This document shows positions 7,621-14,909 of a DNA stretch of 32,409 bases, piece after piece. The stretch comes from Amycolatopsis coloradensis (lineage in GTDB: Bacteria; Actinomycetota; Actinomycetes; Mycobacteriales; Pseudonocardiaceae). Where the stretch lies: positions 7,858,030-7,890,438 of the forward strand of contig NZ_CP150484.1 of assembly GCF_037997115.1 (NCBI RefSeq), written 5' to 3'. The first letter of the stretch is position 1. Each line of letters starts with the position of its first letter. The notes below the pieces were generated by a model. It was not told the DNA's origin. It ran no database searches and saw nothing but the letters and a program-made list of their open reading frames with translations. Both the position numbers and the translations under genes were made by a program.

Positions 7621-8946
7621 TCAGGCCGCGCGGACGGCGCCCTCGACGGCCCACTGCCCCGACCGCCACCGCACCAGCAGGGTCGCCAGCCGCAGCAGCA
7701 TGAACAGCGAGAGCCCGGTCCAGATCCCGGCCAGCCCCCAGCCGAACGCGAGCGACAGCCAGATCAGCGGCAGGAACCCCAGCGCCGCGCTCAGCAGGGT
7801 CGCGTTGCGCAGGAAGGCGGCATCCCCGGCGCCGAGCAGGACACCGTCCAGCGCGAACACCACCCCGGCGATCGGTTGCAGCGCGACGAAGAACCACCAG
7901 GCGTGCGGGATCTGGCCGAGGACGGCCGCGTCCGAAGTGAACACCTGCGGCAGAACCCCGGCCACCGACGCGAACACGACGCCGAGGAAGCAGCCGAACA
8001 CCAGGCCGTAGCCGGTGATCTGCCGCGACAGCCCGCGGGCTCGTCTACTCGCCCCGGCGCCGAGGGCGGCACCCACGAGCGACTGCGCGGCGATCGCGAG
8101 AGAATCCAGCACCAGCGCGAGGAAGGTCCACAGCTGCAGCACGACCTGGTGCGCGCCGACGGCCTCGGTGGACGTCCGCGCGGCGACCGCGGCGGCGGAG
8201 ACGAAACACGCCTGGAAGGCGAGACTGCGGAGCACCAGGTCCCGGCCGAGGCCGAGCTGGGCACGCATCACCTTCGGCTCCGGGCGCAGCGGGACCCGTT
8301 CCCGCACCAGGGCCGCGATGAACAGCGACGCCGAGATCACCTGCGCGACGACGTTCGCGATCGCCGACCCTTCCAGCCCCCAGTCCGCGCCGTACACCAG
8401 CACCGGGCACAGCACGGCGGAGATCCCGTTGCCCGCCAGCACGTAGCGCAACGGCTTCGCGGAATCCTGGACGCCGCGCATCCAGCCGTTGCCCGCCATC
8501 GTGATCAGGATGAACGGCGTCCCGAACAGCGCGATCCGCAGCCAGGAGACGGCGGCGTCGGTGATCGCGGCGTCGCCGGAAAGCACCCGGGCGATCGGCG
8601 CGGCCAGCAGCTGCCCGGCGAGGATCACGATCAGCCCGACGATCACCGCCAGCCAGGTCGCCTGGACACCTTCGCGGACAGCGTCGCCACGGCGGCCCGC
8701 GCCGTGCAGCCGCGCGGTCCGCGACGTGGTGCCGTACGACAGGAACGTCAGCTGGCTCGAAACCTGCGACAGCACGACACCGCCGACGGCGAGCCCGGCC
8801 AGCGGCAGCGCGCCGAGGTGGCCGACGACGGCCGTGTCCACCAGGACGTACAGCGGTTCGGCGGCGAGGACGCCGAGCGCGGGCACGGCGAGGCCGAGCA
8901 CGCGTTTCGGCGGGACGCGCTCGTCGGGTTCGGAAGCTTCAGGCAC
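7621..8946 (-). CDS. MATE-family (DinF-like) efflux transporter
   Basis: A 441-residue multidrug-and-toxin-extrusion antiporter with about 12 hydrophobic segments in two related halves (PALGVLAAEPLYVLVDTAVVG opens the first). DinF-like MATE genes commonly follow the nrnA-type DHH gene in actinobacterial infB-truB regions, which supports the call. The start is GTG, 9 bases past the stop of the dipeptidase remnant. I see no good Shine-Dalgarno sequence, so the exact start is less certain. Substrate is unknown. Confidence 0.88.
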   Translation of the reverse strand: MPEASEPDERVPPKRVLGLAVPALGVLAAEPLYVLVDTAVVGHLGALPLAGLAVGGVVLSQVSSQLTFLSYGTTSRTARLHGAGRRGDAVREGVQATWLAVIVGLIVILAGQLLAAPIARVLSGDAAITDAAVSWLRIALFGTPFILITMAGNGWMRGVQDSAKPLRYVLAGNGISAVLCPVLVYGADWGLEGSAIANVVAQVISASLFIAALVRERVPLRPEPKVMRAQLGLGRDLVLRSLAFQACFVSAAAVAARTSTEAVGAHQVVLQLWTFLALVLDSLAIAAQSLVGAALGAGASRRARGLSRQITGYGLVFGCFLGVVFASVAGVLPQVFTSDAAVLGQIPHAWWFFVALQPIAGVVFALDGVLLGAGDAAFLRNATLLSAALGFLPLIWLSLAFGWGLAGIWTGLSLFMLLRLATLLVRWRSGQWAVEGAVRAA

Positions 8947-8955
8947 CAGCGCAGA

Positions 8956-9402
8956 CTAGACGTCTGGTACGACAGTCCCAGTCGCCGGGAAAGCCGCCGG
9001 GCCGAAGCGGGCGTTCTTCACGCCGGTGACGTACGCCCAGTACCGGTCGCCGTAGGACCAGTGCCACCATTCGCTCGGGTGGTTCACGAATCCGGTCGCG
9101 GTCATCGCGTCGATGAGCGTTTCCCGGTTGGCGCGCGCTTCGGGGCCGATCAGCGCGGATCCGGTGAAGCATTCCGTCCCGTACTCCGGCGGCGTCGCGT
9201 TCACGTCGGTCCCCATCGGCAGTTCGACGCCGTCGACGGTGCACAGCGTGAGATCCATCGCTCCCCCGGCGACATGCGGTGCGACTTCGGGCGGTGACAC
9301 ATAGGTGGCGGCTTCGGCGGCCACCTGCTCGGACGGCCAGCCGGGGTTGGCGCGCGCGATCCGGGCCTTGCTGTCCGCGAAGATGGTGCGGGTGTACCCG
9401 AA
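8956..9402 (-). pseudogene. D-Ala-D-Ala dipeptidase (VanX/DdpX, M15D) N-terminally truncated
   Basis: The zinc and catalytic region of a VanX-type dipeptidase is intact. YVSPPEVAPH is followed by the HxxGxxxD block (HVAGGAMDL), then ELPMGTDVNATPPE and the EWWHWS motif, and the protein ends TVVPDV. Family-like sequence (TIFADSKARIARANPGW) continues in frame upstream of the only plausible GTG (9324) up to about 9402. The frame stays open to a stop at 9460-9462 but offers no ATG, GTG or TTG there. Full-length members are roughly 200 residues or more and have an N-terminal region that is missing here. At the break the DNA turns into a fragment of an unrelated plus-strand gene. A 122-residue product from GTG 9324 is possible but would lack much of the fold. 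Confidence 0.8.
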
Positions 9403-9430
9403 CGGCTCATGGAGCTCGGCGCCGATCGGT

Positions 9431-9823
9431 GAGGTGTGCCAGGCGGTGCAGGTCTCGGCCTACCCGGACCGCTATCCGACCGAGGCCGGTGACGCGCAGA
9501 AGATCGTCAGCGCGCTGTGGCAGCGCTCCGCCGCGGACGACGGGGACTTCGACGGCAACGGCGCCGGCGACATCCACGCCACCGGCGCCGGAACCCCGAC
9601 GATCTGGAACGGCAAGGGCAACAACAACTTCGGCACCGCCGACCCGATCGGCGGCGGCGGGGAACCCTTCACCGCGCCGATCGCCGGTGACTTCGACAAC
9701 GACGGCAAGACCGACCTCGCCGCCATCCGCGATGGCAACACGCTTTACCTCTAGAACGGCAAGGGTGCCAACAAGTTCGCCGCCGCCGACGCCCTCGGCG
9801 GCGGCTGGCTCCCGCGCTTCTGA
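9431..9823 (+). pseudogene. FG-GAP/VCBS-repeat secreted protein, C-terminal fragment with amber codon
   Basis: Reads as the C-terminal part of a secreted repeat protein. Two calcium-loop-like motifs (DFDGNGAGD and DFDNDGKTD) alternate with WNGKGNNNFGTADPIGG and NGKGANKFAAADALGGGW blocks, about 55 residues per repeat. A TAG at 9752-9754 interrupts the frame exactly where the first repeat has the Trp of WNGKG, so TGG has probably become TAG. The frame then continues to TGA at 9821-9823 (WLPRF). No signal peptide or start is present. The 5' end abuts the truncated dipeptidase. Two independent lesions mark it as dead. Confidence 0.8.
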
Positions 9824-9866
9824 GGCGGCCACGGTCCGCGCCCCACCCCGGGCGCGGACCGTTCGC

Positions 9867-11030
9867 TCAGCGGAGGAACGGTTCGTAGCGTCGTTGCCGG
9901 CGCAGCGACTCGATCTGCCGCGTGGTGTCGAGCGAGACACTGACCAGGAAGACGAGGACCACCTGCACGGCCACCCCGGCGAGGAGCGGCGTCGGCCCCA
10001 CGTCCAGCAGAGCCAGACCGGCCACCGGGATCAGGGCGACCACCCCCGAGCAGAGAGCGCCGAAGGCGATGATCCGGCGATTGACGTAGTCGAGGTATTC
10101 GGCGGTCGGGTTGCCCGGCCGGATCCCGGGGACGAAACCACCCACGCGCACCAGTTCGCCCGCCACCTTGTCCATGTCCTGCCGCACGGCCGCCCTCGCG
10201 AAGGCGAAGAGGCAGACGAGGACGCAGTAGCCCGCGATCCACCCGGGATGTCCCAGGCCGAAGAGGAGCACGGGCACCGACAACAGCACCGCGGCGAGAA
10301 CGGCCGGGCTGTTGGCTTGCGGGAACCGGAAGGGAACATAGGACGGTGTCCCGCCGAAAGCGCGTCTGCCGATCATCCGCTTCGCGTACTGCACCGGGAC
10401 GCGGCGCTGTCCCTGCGCGACGACGATCGTGATCACGGTGGTCGACAGCGTCACCACGGCCATGACCGCGACGGCCGCCCAGCCGGTCCTTTCGTACAGG
10501 CGCAGGAACTCCGGCGGCAGCACCGCCAAGACCTGCGCGAGCAGCAGGATCCGGACGCCGTCGCCGAATCCCCGGTCGGTGATCACCTCGGTCAGCCGCA
10601 GGACCAGCACGGCGCCCGCGGTGAGACACGCCACCGTCACGGCCCCGTCCAGGACGTCCTGCCCGCCGGTCAAGACCACACCGACGGCACCCAGAAGGCC
10701 GAGTCCGGCAACGAGCCGCCGCCGGACTCGGGCCAGCACCCGTGCACCGGCTCCACCTTCGGACCGGAGCGCGGCCAGCCGCGGGATCAGGACGATCAGT
10801 CCTCGCAGGAGTCGCGGGGCGGCCAGGCAGGGCAGGACGCCGAACGCGAACACCGGCAGGGTGGCCAGGCCGCCGCCGGTGAGGAGGTCGAGGATCCAGC
10901 GCAGCGGGTGGCCGATTTCCGGCGCGCGGACGGTCACCTGAGGGGTGGGCAGGCTCTGGCCCAGCCGGAACAGCACGATCACGCCCAGCGTGACCAGGAT
11001 CCGGCGGCGGAGGGAGGCTCGCTCGTTCAT
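9867..11030 (-). CDS. Divergent second SecY-type translocase subunit
   Basis: A 387-residue polytopic protein clearly related to SecY. It opens RRRILVTLGVIVLFRLGQ (SecY TM1), then LLTGGGLATLPVFAFGVLP (plug/TM2 region) and IVLIPRLAALRSEGGAG. It keeps the two cytosolic loops that contact SecA and the ribosome: GQRRVPVQYAKRMIGRR and GGFVPGIRPGNPTAEYL. It is about 50 residues shorter than a housekeeping SecY (about 435), with a reduced plug segment. It is also far from any ribosomal-protein operon, so it is probably a paralogue. No secA2, secE or secG is seen nearby. ATG 11030 is the chosen start; no clear Shine-Dalgarno sequence is visible. Export of a special substrate set is inference. Confidence 0.82.
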   Translation of the reverse strand: MNERASLRRRILVTLGVIVLFRLGQSLPTPQVTVRAPEIGHPLRWILDLLTGGGLATLPVFAFGVLPCLAAPRLLRGLIVLIPRLAALRSEGGAGARVLARVRRRLVAGLGLLGAVGVVLTGGQDVLDGAVTVACLTAGAVLVLRLTEVITDRGFGDGVRILLLAQVLAVLPPEFLRLYERTGWAAVAVMAVVTLSTTVITIVVAQGQRRVPVQYAKRMIGRRAFGGTPSYVPFRFPQANSPAVLAAVLLSVPVLLFGLGHPGWIAGYCVLVCLFAFARAAVRQDMDKVAGELVRVGGFVPGIRPGNPTAEYLDYVNRRIIAFGALCSGVVALIPVAGLALLDVGPTPLLAGVAVQVVLVFLVSVSLDTTRQIESLRRQRRYEPFLR

Positions 11031-11076
11031 CGTGGGGATCACGTTAGGAACGACCGATGAAATTACGATGACACCG

Positions 11077-12090
11077 TCACAGCAGCGGCGCCCTCGACAA
11101 GGCCTCCCGCAGCTTGCCGAGCACCTCGTCCGCAGTCCCCTCCGCGGTGCACCCGGCGGCCTGGCGATGTCCGCCGCCACCCAGCTCCCCCGCGGCCGCC
11201 GAGACGTCGACGCCGCCCGCCGACCGAAGCGAGACCGTCCATCGCTGCCGCGGTCCGATCGGTTCGGCTTCCTTGAGCACCACGGCGACCCCGGCCTCGC
11301 GAGTGGACCGGACGACGTCGATGACCGCTTCGACCTCCTCGGCGCGCACGGATCGCGCGGCGTCGAGGGTCACCACGGCGTGCGCGAGGCCGAAGCCGCG
11401 TGCCGCTTCCGGCTCGAGCCGGGCACCCGCGAGGACGTCCGAAAGCATCGGCAACCACGCGAACGGGTGATCGTCGACGATCTCGCGGACCACCTTGTCC
11501 GGGTCGACACCGGCTTCGAGCAGCTTCGCGGCCATCAGATGGGTCGACGGCCGCGCCCGGCGGAACCCGCTCGTGTCGGTGACGAGCCCCGCGTACAGGC
11601 AGCGCGCGATCGGCTCGTCGATCTCGGTGCCGAGCTCGGCCAGCAACGCGAAAACGAGGACGGCGGTGGCTTCGGCGGTGTCGTCGACGACGTGGTGCGT
11701 GCCGTAGAAGACGTTGGAAGCGTGGTGGTCGATCACCAGGACGTCGCCGCCCGCCGCGCGGACGACGTCCACCCGCGGCGCGAGCTTCCCGAGCCTGCCC
11801 GGAGTGGGCGTGTCCAGCGCGACCAGCAGCTGCTCACTCTGCGGCAGCTCGCTCGCGGGGACGTAGAGCCCGCCGACGTCCAGGCTACGCAGGGTCTCCG
11901 GCATCTCCTCGGGCTCGCCGACCGAGACGCGGACCTTGACACCGCCGCGCAGCTGGAGGGCCCGGCCCAGCGCCAGCGCGCTGCCGAGCGCGTCGGCGTC
12001 CGGGCGGACATGGCCGAGCAGGGTCACGTCGTTCGCGCGCGCCAGCAGGGTGGCGGCTTCCTTCAGGTTCGGCACTGGAGTCGCTGTCAC
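11077..12090 (-). CDS. DHH/DHHA1 phosphoesterase, NrnA-like (oligoribonuclease / pAp phosphatase)
   Basis: Predicted to degrade nanoRNA and/or dephosphorylate 3'-phosphoadenosine 5'-phosphate. The 337-residue protein has the DHH-domain motif HVRPDADALGS near residue 27, ALDTP near 92, VIDHHASN near 119 and GLVTDTSGF near 168. The C-terminal DHHA1 domain has GGGGHRQAAG near 307. The GTG start leaves only 25 bases to the divergent methyltransferase gene. A TANNNT box (TAGCTT) 8 bases upstream, with no Shine-Dalgarno sequence, suggests a leaderless transcript. In many actinobacteria this gene directly follows rbfA; here two genes intervene. Confidence 0.9.
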   Translation of the reverse strand: MTATPVPNLKEAATLLARANDVTLLGHVRPDADALGSALALGRALQLRGGVKVRVSVGEPEEMPETLRSLDVGGLYVPASELPQSEQLLVALDTPTPGRLGKLAPRVDVVRAAGGDVLVIDHHASNVFYGTHHVVDDTAEATAVLVFALLAELGTEIDEPIARCLYAGLVTDTSGFRRARPSTHLMAAKLLEAGVDPDKVVREIVDDHPFAWLPMLSDVLAGARLEPEAARGFGLAHAVVTLDAARSVRAEEVEAVIDVVRSTREAGVAVVLKEAEPIGPRQRWTVSLRSAGGVDVSAAAGELGGGGHRQAAGCTAEGTADEVLGKLREALSRAPLL

Positions 12091-12098
12091 AATCAGTC

Positions 12099-12108
12099 AA
12101 GCTACGCT
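12099..12108. promoter_or_regulatory. Overlapping divergent -10 boxes
   Basis: On the plus strand TACGCT (12103-12108) lies 7 bases before the methyltransferase ATG. On the minus strand TAGCTT (12104-12099) lies 8 bases before the GTG of the DHH gene. The two TANNNT boxes share the bases at 12103-12104. The spacing predicts transcripts starting at or within 1-2 bases of each start codon, that is leaderless mRNAs, consistent with the missing Shine-Dalgarno sequences. No clear -35 is seen for either. Confidence 0.45.
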
Positions 12109-12115
12109 CTACCGG

Positions 12116-13159
12116 ATGTCCGAGTACGCGATCCTGGTCTACCCGTCCGCCAACCGGGTCTACACCGACTCCACTCCGGCCCTGCTGCGCGCGGAGCTGG
12201 CGGTGTTCGGTCTGTCCGCCTTGGAGACCGAGTTCTCCGAGATCGGCGAGACGGAACTCGGCGGCGTCGGCTACCTCACTTTCACCACGCCCGCCCCGCT
12301 GAGCGAACGCGATCTCGCGCTCCTTTCGAACCTTTCCGCGCTGTACGCGCTGTTCGAACTCGGCGACGGCGTCCTGAAGCCGGTGACGATCAGCCCCCTC
12401 ACGAACTTCGACTCGGATCTGCTGACCATCCAGAAGTATCCGGGCAAGACGAACGAGCTGTTCACCAAACTGCTCGTCAACGTCACCCTCATGTCGACGG
12501 CGAACCCGGCGGCGATGCTGGACAAGCCGCTGCACCTGCTCGATCCGCTCTGCGGCCGCGGCACCACGCTGAACCAGGCGATGATGTACGGCTTCGACGC
12601 GACCGGCCTCGACGTCGACGGCAAGGATTTCGACTCTTACGAACTGTTCATCAAGACCTGGCTGAAGCAGAAGCGGATCAAGCACAGCGCCGAATCCGGT
12701 CAGGTCCGTCGCAACAAGGTCCGGCTCGGCAGGCGGCTCGACATCGGTTTCGGGATCACCAAGGAGCAGTACAAGGCGGGTGACGTCCGCAAGCTGAGCT
12801 ACCTCAACTGCGACACGCTCACCACCGACGAACTGCTGCGGCCGAACTCGGTGGACCTCATCGTCACCGACGCCCCGTACGGCGTGCAGCACGGCAGCCA
12901 TCGCACCCAGGACGCGTCGCTCGCGCGCAGCCCGCGAGACCTGCTCGCGGCCGCGGTCCCGGTGTGGACGAGGGTGCTGCGGCCCGGCGGCGCGCTCGGC
13001 ATCTCCTGGAACACCAACGTCGCGCCCCGCGAGGAACTCGCCGCGATCCTGGACAAGGCGGGCCTGGAGGTCCGCGAGGGCGGCCCGTTCGCGGAGTTCG
13101 CGCACCGGGTGGACCAGGCGATCGTGCGGGACCTGATCGTCGCGGCGAAACCGGCCTGA
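12116..13159 (+). CDS. TRM11/TrmG10-like SAM-dependent RNA methyltransferase
   Basis: A 347-residue predicted N2-guanosine-type methyltransferase. An N-terminal region of about 130 residues (SEYAILVYPSANRVY, with a YPGKTNELFTKLLVNVTLM segment) precedes a Rossmann-fold domain. The SAM loop is LLDPLCGRGTT near residue 143 and the catalytic-type motif is VTDAPYG near 252 (a variant of DPPYG). GGALGISWNTNVAPREEL follows. A THUMP domain is not obvious. It lies divergent from the DHH gene and convergent with the esterase. The target may be a tRNA or rRNA guanosine; the substrate is inference. ATG 12116 is chosen because the further upstream frame overlaps the divergent gene. Confidence 0.8.
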   Translation: MSEYAILVYPSANRVYTDSTPALLRAELAVFGLSALETEFSEIGETELGGVGYLTFTTPAPLSERDLALLSNLSALYALFELGDGVLKPVTISPLTNFDSDLLTIQKYPGKTNELFTKLLVNVTLMSTANPAAMLDKPLHLLDPLCGRGTTLNQAMMYGFDATGLDVDGKDFDSYELFIKTWLKQKRIKHSAESGQVRRNKVRLGRRLDIGFGITKEQYKAGDVRKLSYLNCDTLTTDELLRPNSVDLIVTDAPYGVQHGSHRTQDASLARSPRDLLAAAVPVWTRVLRPGGALGISWNTNVAPREELAAILDKAGLEVREGGPFAEFAHRVDQAIVRDLIVAAKPA

Positions 13160-13160
13160 C

Positions 13161-13189
13161 CCCTCGCGTTTCGTCCTCTGAACGCGGGG
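13161..13189. terminator. Bidirectional hairpin, GTCCTCTGAA element copy B
   Basis: CGCGTT and AACGCG arms (13165-13170 and 13181-13186) flank the loop TCGTCCTCTG. The stem extends outward through C/G pairs with a bulge. It occupies the 30 bases between the convergent stops of the methyltransferase and the esterase, so it fits a shared terminator. Its core and geometry match copies at 7597 and 27999. Confidence 0.65.
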
Positions 13190-14068
13190 TCAGGCGATGC
13201 GTTCCCCCACGAACTTCAGCACGTCCGGCATGATCTCGCGCCAGTAGTCGTCGTTGTGCCCACCCGGCGTCATCTTCGCGACGACGGGGTCCAGCGCCTG
13301 GATGAGCTTGCGGTCGGCGCGGGCGAAGGGATCCGAGTTCCCGCACCACACCCCGGTCGACTCGGGGGAAAGCTCGCCGGTGTGCAGCAGCGGCTCGTGC
13401 GATTCCCATTGCGCGCGATCCGCGAAGACCTTGCGGGACTTGGCATCGGGCCAGCTCACGAACAACGCCGCGCTGGCGACGGCGACGGCCTTGAGGTTCT
13501 TGTGGTCGCGGGCGTAGCGCAGTGCGCCGAACCCGCCCATCGAGATCCCGAACATCGCCGACGGCGGCCGCAGCTGGCGCTGGGCGAGCCAGCCGGGCAG
13601 TTCGTCGGACAGCATCCGCTGCGGGTCGTCGGCCTTGCCGACGTCCACCCAGTAGTTGTCCCCGTCGATGGCGGCCACCGCGAACCCGGGCCGCCCGGCC
13701 GCGACGGCCTGGTTCAGCGCGTCCTGCACGCCGAGGTTCAGGAACGTCCGCGCGTCGGCGCCGCGCCCGTGCAGGGCGACGCAGACCGGCATCCCGACCC
13801 GTGACACCCCGTCCGGCGCGATGATGACGAGGTTGACGTCGCGGTTCCGCGCCGCGGACCGCATCTTCTGCACCGTGACCGCTTCGGTGAGCGGCGTCGG
13901 AGTGCTCGGTGGGGCCACCGGGGGCGGCCCCACCAGGGGCGGTTTCTCGGCGCCGCAAGCGGAAACCAGCGCCGAGCCGCCGAGAGCCGCGGCTCCCAGC
14001 AGCAGGCCACGCCGGCTCACGGCGTGGTCCACCCGATCAGCGACGGGTCTCCTCGTCGGCGAACTCAT
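13190..14068 (-). CDS. Tat-exported lipoprotein esterase (alpha/beta hydrolase)
   Basis: A 292-residue secreted hydrolase. It has a twin-arginine lipoprotein signal (SRRGLLLGAAALGGSALVSACG) with a lipobox Cys, then a Pro-rich linker. The alpha/beta hydrolase core has VALHGRGADARTF, the nucleophile elbow GISMGG and a C-terminal histidine in GGHNDDYW; the acid is probably in WCGNSDPFA. It resembles the esterase family that includes feruloyl esterases and mycolyltransferase-like folds; the substrate is unknown. ATG 14068 has GAGG 9 nt upstream and overlaps the end of rbfA by 32 bases. GTG 14032, just past the rbfA stop, is a credible alternative giving a shorter n-region. Confidence 0.82.
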   Translation of the reverse strand: MSSPTRRPVADRVDHAVSRRGLLLGAAALGGSALVSACGAEKPPLVGPPPVAPPSTPTPLTEAVTVQKMRSAARNRDVNLVIIAPDGVSRVGMPVCVALHGRGADARTFLNLGVQDALNQAVAAGRPGFAVAAIDGDNYWVDVGKADDPQRMLSDELPGWLAQRQLRPPSAMFGISMGGFGALRYARDHKNLKAVAVASAALFVSWPDAKSRKVFADRAQWESHEPLLHTGELSPESTGVWCGNSDPFARADRKLIQALDPVVAKMTPGGHNDDYWREIMPDVLKFVGERIA

Positions 14069-14513
14069 CGTCTTCGGCCTCTTCCCGCGGCGGCTTGTAC
14101 GGGTCGGCTTCACCGGCGTGCTGCGCTCCGGTCGCCCGCCGGGCGACCTCCGCGTCGGCTTCCCTGGCCTTCGCGAGGAGGTCTTCGATGCGCTTGGCGT
14201 CCTCAGGAATGCTGTCGGCCACGAAGGCCAGCGTCGGAGTGTAGCGGACACCCGTGCCCTGACCGACCTTCGTGCGCAGGACACCGCGGGCGGATTCGAG
14301 CGCCGCCGCGGCGCCGGCGTGGTCGGGCGTTGACTCCAGGTTCTCGCCGAGCACCGTGTAGTAGACAGTGGCGTCGTGCAGATCCGCCGTGATCTTCGTG
14401 TCGGTGATCGTCACGTGGTTGAGCCGCGGATCCTTGATGTCGTGCTCGATCGCGTGCGCGACGATCTGTGAGATCCGCTTGGCGAGCTTACGAGCCCGAG
14501 CGGGGTCGGCCAT
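14037..14513 (-). CDS. rbfA: Ribosome-binding factor A
   Basis: 30S maturation factor that binds near 16S helix 1 and helps processing of the 5' end. The 158-residue product opens with RARKLAKRISQIVAHAIEHD and contains DPRLNHVTITDTKITADL and the KH-type RYTPTLAFVADSIPEDAKRI. It ends in an acidic tail (EEAEDDEFADEE) longer than the E. coli protein. The ATG has AGGAG with a good spacer. It follows the DUF503 gene with a 29-base gap in the infB operon; its end overlaps the esterase start. Confidence 0.95.
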   Translation of the reverse strand: MADPARARKLAKRISQIVAHAIEHDIKDPRLNHVTITDTKITADLHDATVYYTVLGENLESTPDHAGAAAALESARGVLRTKVGQGTGVRYTPTLAFVADSIPEDAKRIEDLLAKAREADAEVARRATGAQHAGEADPYKPPREEAEDDEFADEETRR

Positions 14514-14542
14514 GGGATTTCGTCTCCTCGAAAGATCTTCAT

Positions 14543-14836
14543 TCAGTCATCCGGGCCGAGCAGCCGGCGGTGGGCGGAGAGCAGGTCGAACTCCGGCCTT
14601 CCGGCCACGAGGCGCTCACACGAGTCGAGCACGTCACGAACCTGCTCGCCACTCGCCGCGACCACGGCCACACCGATCAGCGCGCGCCGGTGCAGGTCTT
14701 GATGGCCCGCTTCGGCGACGGAGACGTCGAAACGCCTGCGCACCTCGGCCAGCACCGGCTTGATCACGGATCGCTTCTGCTTGAGCGAGTGGACGTCGCC
14801 CAGCAGGATGTCGAGCTCAAGAGCTCCTACGAACAT
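14543..14836 (-). CDS. DUF503 / YlxP-like protein
   Basis: A 97-residue DUF503 protein: FVGALELDILLGDVHSLKQK, KPVLAEVRRRFDVSVAEAG, ALIGVAVVAASGEQV and VLDSCERLV. Such proteins sit between infB and rbfA in Firmicutes (YlxP) and actinobacteria, and their molecular role is not settled. Context suggests a link to ribosome assembly or initiation. It is separated from infB by 73 bases that contain a strong hairpin, so its expression may be lower than that of infB. Confidence 0.92.
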   Translation of the reverse strand: MFVGALELDILLGDVHSLKQKRSVIKPVLAEVRRRFDVSVAEAGHQDLHRRALIGVAVVAASGEQVRDVLDSCERLVAGRPEFDLLSAHRRLLGPDD

Positions 14837-14863
14837 GTGGGGTTCTGGGTTGTTTCGAAGGTG

Positions 14864-14903
14864 AAGCGGCGCTCCCCCGCCCAGATGCGGAGGAGCGCCG
14901 CTT
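14864..14903 (-). terminator. infB-ylxP intergenic hairpin
   Basis: A perfect 12-bp stem (AAGCGGCGCTCC/GGAGCGCCGCTT) with a 16-nt loop begins 6 bases past the infB stop. The downstream RNA reads CACCTTCGAAAC, with only a weak U-content. It is likely a partial terminator or a 3'-end stabiliser that sets different levels for infB and the downstream ylxP-rbfA genes. Confidence 0.65.
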
Positions 14904-14909
14904 TGTCAC

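Noticed and set aside
9305..9430. Plus-strand start of the FG-GAP fragment at 9305
   Set aside because: Bases 9305-9402 are antisense to recognisable dipeptidase sequence; the encoded plus-strand peptide has no FG-GAP character or signal peptide.
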